Under the pieces are notes generated by a model. That model saw nothing but the letters and a program-made list of their open reading frames with translations. It was not told the DNA's origin and did no database searches. The position numbers and the translations under genes are program-made. From CAYMUC01 sp964471865 (GTDB lineage: Bacteria; Actinomycetota; Acidimicrobiia; Acidimicrobiales; Ilumatobacteraceae), in assembly GCA_964471865.1 (NCBI GenBank), contig CAYYHU010000045.1, positions 1 to 13,242 of the forward strand: a stretch of 13,242 bases of DNA, given 5' to 3'. Below, in pieces: positions 6,818 through 13,242 of this stretch. Positions within the stretch are counted from its first letter, which is position 1; each line of letters starts with the position of its first letter.

Positions 6818-8061
6818 TCAGTCGATGATCGCCTGATAGACGAGTTGGCGCAGCTGGCTGCGCAGCGGATGCGTGCTCGAGGGCAGGAGTTGGGTCATGA
6901 AGACCACCGACAACTCCTCGGTGGGATCGATCCAGAACGCGGTCGATGCCGCTCCGCCCCAGGCGATATCCCCGACGGATCCACCGGATTTGGTCGCGGC
7001 TGGATCGAGCGTCACCGATCCCATCAACCCGAATCCCATCCCGTCGAAGGCGGTTTCAGAAAACAATGGTCGTCCGATCTCGCTGAGACCCGCGCCCCCC
7101 GGAAGATGATTGGCGGTCATCAAGGTGACCGTGCGGGGCCCGAGAATGCGCACACCGTCGAGTTCACCCCCTCGACGGACCATCTCGGTGAACCGGAGAT
7201 AGTCGCCCATGGTGGACACCAACCCCCCACCTCCGAGCAACGCCGCAGGCCGATGCTGGGCTGCTGATCCGGCGCGATCGAGGCGTACGGCGAGACGGGT
7301 CGATGGATGCGCCCCGTACAAGGTGGCGAGACGATCCAGTCGCTCCGAAGGACACCAGAAACCGGTCTCGGTCATGGCGAGGGGTCCGAGGACGAGATCC
7401 TCGAGCGCCGTTGCAAGGTCGGTTCCGGTGATCACCTCGATGACCCGGCCGAGGACATCGGTTCCCATCGAATAGTTCCATTCGGTTCCGGGTTGGAACA
7501 CCAACGGAAGTTCCCCAAGCCGTTCCACACAGGTCGCGAGGTCGCAACCCTCGGGTACACCCCATTCGAAGCCGGCCCGTCGGTAGAGCTCGTCCACGGG
7601 ATGGGCGAACAGAAATCCATAGGTCAGGCCCGCCGTATGAGAAAGCAGATGCCACATCGCCATCGGCTCGGTGACCGGCTCGAGAACCGGAAGGGTCACC
7701 GAACCCGATCGCCAGACTCGGGTGTTCGCGAACTCGGGCAGAAAGCGCGTCACGGGATCTTTGAGCTCGAAGCGACCCTGTTCCCACAACGCCATCGCCG
7801 CGACCGAGGTGATCGCCTTGGACATCGAATAGATCCGCCAGACGGTGTCGGCGGTGACCGGCTGAGCGGCCTCACGGTCACGATGACCTCCCGCCGCGAG
7901 ATGGGCGATCTCGCCCCGTCTCAGGACCGCGAGCGACCAACCGGCGAGGCGGCCATCGGCGACGTAGGCATCGAGATGCGAATCGAGACGCCCGAGACGG
8001 CCGGGGTCGAATCCCAATGACGCCGGATCGCCCCGGCGGAATGGTCCGATCGAGTCCGTGG
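6818..8061 (-). CDS. Serine beta-lactamase/esterase-family hydrolase, N-terminus missing in the assembly gap
   Basis: About 414 codons are visible, from the gap edge to TGA at 6818-6820. The fold is that of class C beta-lactamases, DD-peptidases and family VIII esterases (PF00144-like). Counting from the first visible residue, the nucleophile motif S-x-x-K is SMSK at 78-81, in IYSMSKAITS. The second motif is Y196 in WNYSMGTDVLG, with YSM instead of the Y-x-N of true class C beta-lactamases. A WGGAAST segment near the C-terminus takes the place of K-T-G. This pattern fits esterases and uncharacterised hydrolases better than antibiotic resistance. No start codon lies between the gap and residue 1, so the start is inside the N run, probably only a few residues upstream because LGFDPGRL is usually close to the N-terminus. 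It is downstream of, and probably co-transcribed with, the response regulator. Confidence 0.85.
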
Positions 8062-8161
8062 NNNNNNNNNNNNNNNNNNNNNNNNNNNNNNNNNNNNNNN
8101 NNNNNNNNNNNNNNNNNNNNNNNNNNNNNNNNNNNNNNNNNNNNNNNNNNNNNNNNNNNNN
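8062..8161. other. Assembly gap, exactly 100 N
   Basis: One hundred undetermined bases interrupt the sequence. Exactly 100 N is the usual placeholder for a scaffold gap of unknown length, so distances across it are not reliable. It hides the end of the response regulator gene and the start of the hydrolase gene, and it creates a false continuous frame from 8887 down to 6818. Confidence 0.97.
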
Positions 8162-8887
8162 GTCAGGGACCTCGTCATAGGCCTCGAGATACGGCAGAAG
8201 GAACACTCGACAACGGCGGGCGAACGCATGCATCTGGCGCAATGAGGCATCGGGCAGACCATGGTTCTCGAGCGCCTCGAGCAACTGGGCGCGGTAGTTC
8301 TTGATCGTGTTCAACTTGAGCCCGGTACTTTCCGCGATCGCGCGGTAGGTCGCCTCTTCGCTGTCCAGATCGAGCAGCGATTTCCAGACCTTGGCATGAC
8401 CTCGATGTTGGATCAGTTGCGCGAAGTCCTCGGGCGATCGGGTGCCCGACGGGCCACTGGGCAACAGCGGCCGAATCGCCGGATCGACCGGAGCCGTACC
8501 GGTAGCGAGAACCGATTCGATGGCCGCGAACTGGTCGGTCAAGGGAGCACTCTTGGAAATCACGGTGGTGATCGGTAGGAACTCCCAGGCGCTTCGCAGG
8601 ATCTCGGCCACCCAGCGGTCACCCTGGGTGATGATTCCCAGGCGCACCTGGGGGTGGCGAAGGTGGATCATGGCCAGTGCATCGAACCCCGAACGGGTAT
8701 CGCGGGGAAACGACAGATCGATGAGAGCGAGATCGGTGTCGCCGACCGTGTCGATGGTGTCGGCGAGCGCGTCGATCGAGTCCAATACACGAACCTGATG
8801 GCCTCCACCGCGGCTCACGGCGGCTGCGAACAATTCGGTCAGCGCCAGGGTGTCATCAACGATGAGAAGTCGAGCCACAGCAGTCAC
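8162..8887 (-). CDS. Response regulator with receiver and LuxR-like HTH domains, C-terminus cut by the gap
   Basis: The 242 visible codons encode a receiver domain (about 6-128) with acidic pocket D11-D12, phosphoacceptor D57 in LALIDLSFP, T87 and K112 in VISKS. An HTH segment (about 165-210) contains EEATYRAIAESTGLKLNTIKNYRAQLLEAL, where T-I-K-N marks the recognition helix of NarL/FixJ-type regulators. At least 32 more residues follow the HTH, including a run rich in aromatic residues and arginine (about 219-237). This is longer than the few residues usual in the family, and the end is lost in the N run. The start is GTG at 8885-8887, 4 bases after the kinase stop, with GAGGA just before it. 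A second GTG three codons later (8876-8878) gives better spacing and is an alternative. It should be phosphorylated by the kinase encoded upstream; its targets are unknown. Confidence 0.87.
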
Positions 8888-8891
8888 GTCC

Positions 8892-10172
8892 TCAGACGAG
8901 TTGGCCTGCGGGTCTCATCCCCGGCTCGCAGTTCAGCCTCATCGTGACCCGTGAGCCGAGGGTGCACGTGGAGACGTCGAGGGCTCCGGGTCCGAGTTCG
9001 GTGGTGAGTTGTTCGAGCCCTCGTCCTACCGGAAGCGGTCCGCTCGGGAAGCCTCCGACATCGTCGAGAACGGTGACTTCGATCCAGTCGTCACCATGGG
9101 CGAGGGTCAGGCCCAACGTCGAGGTCCCGGCGTTGAGGGCGTTGGACACCAGCACCGACACGATCCGGGTGAAGAGCCGGCCATCGGTCGGGTCGAGTCG
9201 TACTTGGGCTTCTTCATAGCTCGGGACCTCGGTGAGGCGAACCCCTGCGCTTTGGGCTCGGCGGAGATGAGGCTGGACGAGTTCGGCGAGCCGGGCGTCG
9301 CCACTCGCGAGGAATTCGTCGGTCTGACGCAGTCGCATGCGGTGATCGAGGGCTGCGAGCTCGTCGAGAATCTCTGTCGGCTGCAGATCGCCGATACGAA
9401 GCCGGAGCGAGGTCAACTGCAATTCGGCGCAGATCTCGTCATGAAGCCAATGGGCCCGCAGCCGGTGTTCTTCGGCTCGAGCTCGGGCGGCGAGTCCGTT
9501 GGCATGATCCTCGAAACCGTTGCGCAGTCGGTCCAGAGCCCAGATCGTTCCCGCTGCCAAGAGGATGGCGAGATGGACTGTGAGGTAGATCGCAACGATC
9601 GACAGCCGGTGGTCCGGAGCCCCGCCGGTGCTGGGAATCAGGATCACCGCTGCGGTCACGCCGATCATGCTCGGCGACAACGCGGTCCGCAGCCACCACG
9701 ACACGAAACGGAAGTCCAGACCGAGCGCCCAACGAGTCATGGCCGTATCTGCGCCTCCTGCGATCCCCAGGGGTAATGCGGCCAAGGCATGCCACCCCGG
9801 AAAGACCACCGCGGTCGACATGAACAACACGAGCGACAGGACTCCCCGGACCGCGATGTCGCGTCCGGGGTGTCCCTCATGGCGTCGATCGAGGAGCAGT
9901 CGGATCGGCGAGACCATGAAGATGACCGCCGACCCGACGGCGGTGATCGTGGCGATGAGAAACACCCGCTGGGAGCTCACCTCGTCGACATGCTCGGGCA
10001 GCCATGAGATGACAGCCGCTACGTAGGTGACCAAACCTGCCAGATGCACCAAGGCGGCGATACGGGTTCCGATGGGCACCTTCGCCTCGGTGTTCCACGA
10101 TCCCTCACCGGCCAGGAATGCCACAAAAGTGTCGAGTCTGGCGGGCAAAGCTTCCGAAGCCGACCGTTCCAT
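8892..10172 (-). CDS. NarL-type sensor histidine kinase with six predicted membrane segments
   Basis: The 426-residue membrane kinase is the upstream partner of the response regulator. The N-terminal half has about six hydrophobic segments (roughly 35-58, 69-91, 105-124, 126-142, 162-181, 189-213) with very short loops, so sensing is probably within the membrane rather than by a large extracellular domain. A short linker leads to a HisKA_3-type dimerisation helix with the phosphorylated H244 in HWLHDEICAEL. The ATP-binding domain follows with the N box SNALNAG (343-349), G1 box DDVGGFP (370-376) and G2 box GRGLEQL (383-389). It is on the opposite strand from the XRE regulator and shares a 166-base upstream region with it. 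No good Shine-Dalgarno precedes the ATG at 10172, so leaderless expression is possible. The signal is unknown. Confidence 0.87.
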   Translation of the reverse strand: MERSASEALPARLDTFVAFLAGEGSWNTEAKVPIGTRIAALVHLAGLVTYVAAVISWLPEHVDEVSSQRVFLIATITAVGSAVIFMVSPIRLLLDRRHEGHPGRDIAVRGVLSLVLFMSTAVVFPGWHALAALPLGIAGGADTAMTRWALGLDFRFVSWWLRTALSPSMIGVTAAVILIPSTGGAPDHRLSIVAIYLTVHLAILLAAGTIWALDRLRNGFEDHANGLAARARAEEHRLRAHWLHDEICAELQLTSLRLRIGDLQPTEILDELAALDHRMRLRQTDEFLASGDARLAELVQPHLRRAQSAGVRLTEVPSYEEAQVRLDPTDGRLFTRIVSVLVSNALNAGTSTLGLTLAHGDDWIEVTVLDDVGGFPSGPLPVGRGLEQLTTELGPGALDVSTCTLGSRVTMRLNCEPGMRPAGQLV

Positions 10173-10290
10173 GGCGCAACGATGGCACAGTGAGAAGCCT
10201 CGATAGGACGTGGAGGCCTCAGCCCCCTTTTGGATCAGGGTCCTCAGACCCCGCGATCACGATCCGGATGGACAATTCCTGGTCCTGGAG

Positions 10291-10306
10291 GTGTACTGAG
10301 GTACAC
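10291..10306. promoter_or_regulatory. Perfect inverted repeat, candidate operator
   Basis: GTGTAC (10291-10296) and GTACAC (10301-10306) are exact reverse complements separated by TGAG. The right arm overlaps the proposed -35 element (10302-10307) of the XRE gene. Size and symmetry suit a dimeric HTH regulator, most simply the adjacent XRE protein acting on its own promoter, but binding is inference. Confidence 0.55.
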
Positions 10307-10330
10307 ATGGGCGCGCGAATTGGGTAAAGT
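10302..10330 (+). promoter_or_regulatory. Putative leaderless promoter of the XRE regulator
   Basis: TACACA (10302-10307, four of six matches to TTGACA) is followed after 17 bases by TAAAGT (10325-10330), which fits the actinobacterial TANNNT -10 pattern. The GTG start at 10339 lies 8 bases after the -10, the usual distance of a transcription start. No Shine-Dalgarno sequence is present in between. Together these indicate a leaderless mRNA starting at or next to the GTG. Confidence 0.6.
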
Positions 10331-10338
10331 CCCGCAAC

Positions 10339-10731
10339 GTGACTTCCGTTAGCAGCACCGCCATCGCCGAAACCCCTCGTCAGCGGGTTCGGCGCAATGT
10401 CCCGCCCTCGCCGATCGCGCAGGCGATTCGTTCCGCCTATGCCGGACGCTTGACCCAGGCGGAGCTCGCTCGTCAACTCGGAGTCGCCCAGAACACGATC
10501 AGCCGGTGGAGCACCGGTGAAGTCGAACCCCGGCTCGACGACATCGTCGCGGTCGAGAACGCCTGCAAGCTGCCTCGCGGCTTCCTGCTACGAGCGGCGG
10601 GCTATGTCGAGCACGATTCGACTCCCGAAATGGCCATTGCAGCGGACCATCGTCTTGATGACGCTCGCCGGGAACTGCTCCTGGCTGCGTACCGGGCGGC
10701 TCTCAAGCAGTCCAAGCGCGACAAGGGCTGA
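10339..10731 (+). CDS. XRE/Cro-type helix-turn-helix transcriptional regulator
   Basis: This is a small DNA-binding protein of 130 residues. The HTH (about 27-85) is clear: LTQAELARQLGVAQNTISRW (38-57) is a standard XRE helix-turn-helix with Q51-N52-T53 at the start of the recognition helix. It is followed by STGEVEPRLDDIVAVENAC and LPRGFLLRAAGY. The C-terminal 40 residues are a mostly helical, basic tail without a recognisable ligand domain. The GTG start at 10339 is supported by a -10 hexamer 8 bases upstream and the lack of a ribosome binding site (leaderless). It is divergent from the histidine kinase gene, and a perfect inverted repeat overlaps its own -35 element, so it may repress itself and possibly influence the kinase operon. 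About 20 residues before the HTH look disordered. Regulatory targets are unproven. Confidence 0.86.
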   Translation: MTSVSSTAIAETPRQRVRRNVPPSPIAQAIRSAYAGRLTQAELARQLGVAQNTISRWSTGEVEPRLDDIVAVENACKLPRGFLLRAAGYVEHDSTPEMAIAADHRLDDARRELLLAAYRAALKQSKRDKG

Positions 10732-10749
10732 GGCAACGAGCCTTGCGCG

Positions 10750-10778
10750 GAGCCTGGGTGGTTCCGAACAGCAGGCTC
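10750..10778. terminator. Hairpin between convergent XRE and GAF genes
   Basis: GAGCCTG (10750-10756) and CAGGCTC (10772-10778) form a perfect 7-bp stem with a 15-base loop; the loop holds a further small palindrome, GTTCCGAAC. It lies in the 53-base gap between two converging genes, where a shared terminator is expected. No T tract follows on either strand, so the mechanism is uncertain. Confidence 0.42.
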
Positions 10779-10784
10779 GGGTGC

Positions 10785-11588
10785 TCACATCTCGTCAAGG
10801 CGCTCATTGGCGATAGCGCCGAGGAACAGAAGCATCTGGCGCATCGTCGCCGTCTGATTCTCGAGCCGCTGGAGGCGGCGATCGAGCTCTGAGGTGCTGG
10901 TTCCCTCGTTCTCGTTTTCCCAGAGTTCTTTGTCGGCCTCGTCTACGAGCACTTCATCGAGGTCGACTGGTCCGTCAGGGGACGAGATCACTCGGAGCGG
11001 GACGACGTTGGCGAGGGCCGAGGGAACGGTCTCGACGCTGGCAATGATGTCGGCGAGTGCTTCCAAGAAGGTGAGTGCCTCGGAGTTGAGCTCGATCGAC
11101 TCGACGAAATGGAAACTCACCGCCCCGTCGATGGTGCCGCGGCGATGCAAAGGAAAGGTCGTGAGCGCTTCGGTGTAAATCCGAAATCTCTCGAGCAGCG
11201 GATAGCGACCGATGAGGGCAGCTGAATCGGGACACAGCACTGGTTCCCCGGTCACGACGGCGTCACCAGTGGGGAGATGAGCGCTGAGAGGAACCTCGAC
11301 AAAGCGCTCGAGACGAGCCTCGTCGTGTCCGGCGGCTGCGACCATACGCAACCGATCGCCATCGACGTTCCATACCGCGACAGCCCGAATGCCGACGGTT
11401 CCGGCCTCGGTGAGGATTGCGTGTGCAGCTGTCGTGATGTCGGGACAGCGAGCTACGTGATCGAGAACTGCTCTCAGGACCCCCAGGGTCACCGTCGGGC
11501 AGCCCAACCGGCTCGTCTGTCCACTCTCGACCCCGTCGAAGGTTTCATCCTTCAAAGTCCGGTGGTGTGAGGATGGCGTCGCCGTCAT
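10785..11588 (-). CDS. GAF-domain protein with acidic spacer and C-terminal coiled coil
   Basis: I chose ATG at 11586-11588 because GGAG stands 7 bases upstream; the in-frame extension to 11669 lacks such support. The 267 residues contain a GAF-like domain (about 36-187) with a typical core: AHAILTEAGTVGIRAVAVW, RMVAAAGHD, PTGDAVVTGEPVLCPD and GAVSFHF. GAF domains bind small ligands such as cyclic nucleotides or haem, or act as dimerisation modules; no ligand can be deduced here. A spacer rich in Asp and Glu (204-230) leads to a heptad-like coiled coil (about 232-265). No kinase, cyclase, HTH or other output domain is present, so the protein probably works by binding a partner. It is divergent from the peptidase gene. 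A weak promoter (CTGACA on the minus strand at 11642-11647, TATGCG at 11620-11625) is possible but poor. Confidence 0.7.
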   Translation of the reverse strand: MTATPSSHHRTLKDETFDGVESGQTSRLGCPTVTLGVLRAVLDHVARCPDITTAAHAILTEAGTVGIRAVAVWNVDGDRLRMVAAAGHDEARLERFVEVPLSAHLPTGDAVVTGEPVLCPDSAALIGRYPLLERFRIYTEALTTFPLHRRGTIDGAVSFHFVESIELNSEALTFLEALADIIASVETVPSALANVVPLRVISSPDGPVDLDEVLVDEADKELWENENEGTSTSELDRRLQRLENQTATMRQMLLFLGAIANERLDEM

Positions 11589-11718
11589 CGAACTGCTCCA
11601 TTCATCTCGGCATGTCCCCCGCATATCCGATGGTGCCAGTGTGTCAGATCGAGAGGCCGGGGTGAACAACTCTTCGTGGGAGCTGGGATCGGCATGGTGA
11701 CGCCTCGATTGGCATGCT

Positions 11719-11725
11719 GGAGGTG
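11719..11725 (+). promoter_or_regulatory. Unusually close Shine-Dalgarno of the peptidase gene
   Basis: GGAGGTG, complementary to the 16S rRNA 3' end, abuts ATG 11726, and the complementarity continues into the AT of the start codon. The GGAGG core is only 2 bases from the ATG, closer than normal, so either this start is inefficient or ATG 11714 is used. Confidence 0.4.
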
Positions 11726-13242
11726 ATGAATCCCCCGACCACCACCGCTGACCACGTCGATCCGGACCTCACCGCGGCTGATGTCGCGTGGGATCTTCAG
11801 CCCTTGCTCGCTGGGGCGGAGACTCCACTCGAACTCGTGGTCCAAGCCGAAGAGCTCGCCGAGGAACTGCGTCGTCATCGGGGGTCTCTGGGCTCGATGG
11901 AGCCGAATGAACTCGCGCAGTTCTTCGCATCGCTGGCTCGACTTCATGACACGCTGGGTCGGGCCCAGGCTCTGACCTCGCTCGAGTTCTCGGTGGATAC
12001 AGCGGATCCGGCGCGGGGCGCCGCGATGCAAAGCGTCAACGAGCGAGCGAGTGCTCTGGGCGCAACTCTGGTGTTCGTCGAGATCGAATGGGCCGCAGTG
12101 CCAGATGATCGCGCGGCACAACTGCTCGCGCATGACAGTGTCGCTCCCTACCGCCATCATCTGGAACGTCTTCGTCGGACCCGTCCTCATCTGCTGGGTG
12201 AGGCCGAGGAATCGGTGCTCGCCGAAACGCATGTCGCTGCGGCTGCAGCCTGGGTGCGATTGTTCGAAGAGCAGACCTCGGCGATAGAAGTTCAACTCGA
12301 CGACGCACCAGCTCCAGTGTCGTTGATGTCGGCTCTGTCGCGACTTTCCCATCCTGATCCCGACCACCGGCGCCTGGCGGCTCGAGCCGTCACCGACTCG
12401 TTGGCCCCGGGGTTGAGAACTCGGGCTTTCATCTACAACACCCTGCTTCTCGACAAAGCGATCGATGACCGTCTGCGGCACTATCCGACATGGCTGTCGA
12501 GTCGGAACCTGGCGAACGAGGCCTCCGATGCGTCGGTGGATGCCCTTGTCGCCGCTGTCGTCGCCCGATACGACCTTCCCCAACGGTGGTACCGCGCCAA
12601 GGCTCAGGCGCTCGGACTCGACCGGCTCGGTGACATGGACCGGATGGCGTCGGTGGCGACGAGTGAGCGTCAAGTCGGTTGGGCCGAGGGCACCCGGATC
12701 GTTCGCGATGCCTATGGATCGTTCTCCCCGGAACTCGCCGACATCGTGGGTCGCTTCATCGACGAGGGGTGGATCGATGCCCCGGTTCGCCCCGGCAAGC
12801 GGGGAGGAGCCTTTTGTAGCTACACGGTTCCATCTCACCATCCGTACCTGTTTCTCAACTGGACGTCGACCACCCGTGACGTGGCCACGCTCGCTCATGA
12901 ACTCGGCCATGGCGTCCACGGATACCTGGCCCGCCACCAGGGTGTGTTCCACCAGTCGACCCCACTCACTCTCGCCGAGACGGCATCGGTGTTCGGGGAA
13001 ACGGTCACGACCCATCGATTGCTCGAAAGCCTCGACGACCCCGCTGAACGTTTCGCGTTGCTCGCAGCAACATGTGAGGACTCCATCGCCACGGTGTTCC
13101 GCCAGGTCGCGATGAACCGTTTCGAACACCGCTGTCATACCGAGCGCCGAGAGGTGGGGGAGATCTCGGTAGAGCGGTTCGGTGAGTTGTGGGCTGATAC
13201 CCAGACCGAGATGCTCGGGGATGCCGTCGAGGTGACCGACGA
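11726..13242 (+). CDS. pepF: M3-family oligoendopeptidase F-like zinc metallopeptidase, C-terminus beyond the window
   Basis: The frame is open from ATG 11726 (or in-frame ATG 11714) to the right edge, giving about 505 residues of an expected 600. The zinc motif is HELGH at 391-395 with H391, E392 and H395; the third ligand is most likely E418 in TLAETASVFGE. Segments around it (FLNWTSTTRDVATLAHELGH, GKRGGAFCSY and RQVAMNRFE) are characteristic of PepF/oligoendopeptidase F, cytoplasmic enzymes that hydrolyse short peptides. The N-terminal third is helical and corresponds to the family's N-terminal domain. No signal peptide is visible. The gene is divergent from the GAF protein across 137 bases. 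A 517-codon minus-strand frame covers it but is a high-GC shadow. The missing C-terminal part should contain the rest of the helical catalytic lobe. Confidence 0.88.
   Translation, partial: MNPPTTTADHVDPDLTAADVAWDLQPLLAGAETPLELVVQAEELAEELRRHRGSLGSMEPNELAQFFASLARLHDTLGRAQALTSLEFSVDTADPARGAAMQSVNERASALGATLVFVEIEWAAVPDDRAAQLLAHDSVAPYRHHLERLRRTRPHLLGEAEESVLAETHVAAAAAWVRLFEEQTSAIEVQLDDAPAPVSLMSALSRLSHPDPDHRRLAARAVTDSLAPGLRTRAFIYNTLLLDKAIDDRLRHYPTWLSSRNLANEASDASVDALVAAVVARYDLPQRWYRAKAQALGLDRLGDMDRMASVATSERQVGWAEGTRIVRDAYGSFSPELADIVGRFIDEGWIDAPVRPGKRGGAFCSYTVPSHHPYLFLNWTSTTRDVATLAHELGHGVHGYLARHQGVFHQSTPLTLAETASVFGETVTTHRLLESLDDPAERFALLAATCEDSIATVFRQVAMNRFEHRCHTERREVGEISVERFGELWADTQTEMLGDAVEVTD

Noticed and set aside
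7307..8020. Plus-strand open frame of 237 codons opposite the hydrolase
   Set aside because: The minus strand encodes the S-x-x-K hydrolase here. The plus-strand product is Arg/Gly/Glu-rich without recognisable features.
9009..9776. Plus-strand open frame of 255 codons opposite the histidine kinase
   Set aside because: The H, N and G boxes of the kinase are on the minus strand; this frame is a shadow.
11585..13138. Minus-strand open frame of 517 codons opposite the peptidase gene
   Set aside because: It is antisense to a protein with a complete HELGH zinc motif and family landmarks. The translation is rich in Arg, Gly and His without any recognisable domain, as expected of a high-GC shadow frame.
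1..13242. CRISPR arrays, tRNAs, insertion sequences, attachment sites, riboswitches
   Set aside because: I looked for regularly spaced repeats, cloverleaf-like segments, terminal inverted repeats and transposase or integrase motifs and found none. There is no intergenic region above about 170 bases apart from the N gap.

Overview
The window is a stretch of high-GC bacterial chromosome. Compact Ala/Val/Asp/Arg-rich proteins, GTG starts, ATGA overlaps, a leaderless-type promoter and a NarL-type two-component pair all suggest an actinomycete-like organism. Acidimicrobiia would be my guess, but that is inference from style, not from a marker gene. A run of exactly 100 N (8062-8161) marks a scaffold gap, so this is a draft assembly or MAG.

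Left part (1-6779, all + strand). Seven genes lie head to tail with gaps of -4 to 45 bases and look like one operon. They encode the tail of a short-chain dehydrogenase (SDR), the E1 alpha and E1 beta subunits of a thiamine-diphosphate 2-oxoacid/acetoin-type dehydrogenase, an AcoX-like NAD-kinase-fold protein, an E2 lipoyl acyltransferase, a Gfo/Idh/MocA oxidoreductase and a zinc alcohol dehydrogenase. AcoX-like proteins are hallmarks of acetoin dehydrogenase clusters, so the E1/E2 set is probably acetoin-dehydrogenase-like rather than housekeeping PDH. No E3 (lipoamide dehydrogenase) gene is present. The three extra oxidoreductases suggest a route in which an alcohol, polyol or acyloin is oxidised stepwise, then cleaved by E1 and transferred to CoA by E2. 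The real substrate cannot be read from the sequence.

Middle (6818-10172, all - strand). A serine beta-lactamase/esterase-family protein (N-terminus lost in the gap) lies downstream of a response regulator (C-terminus lost in the gap). The response regulator follows its six-TM histidine kinase by 4 bases. The apparent continuous frame joining regulator and hydrolase exists only because N codons contain no stop.

Right part (10173-13242). A small XRE/Cro-type regulator (+) is divergent from the kinase. It appears to be read from a leaderless promoter whose -35 element sits in a perfect 6-4-6 inverted repeat, a good candidate for an autoregulatory operator. A GAF-domain protein with a C-terminal coiled coil (-) converges on it across a hairpin. 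Divergent from the GAF gene is an M3-family oligoendopeptidase F-like zinc peptidase (+), which runs off the right edge.

I see no tRNA, rRNA, CRISPR array, insertion sequence or phage gene. The most unusual points are the composition of the Aco-like operon, an altered active-site loop in E1 alpha, a second degenerate subunit-binding domain in E2, and the regulator's operator/promoter overlap.
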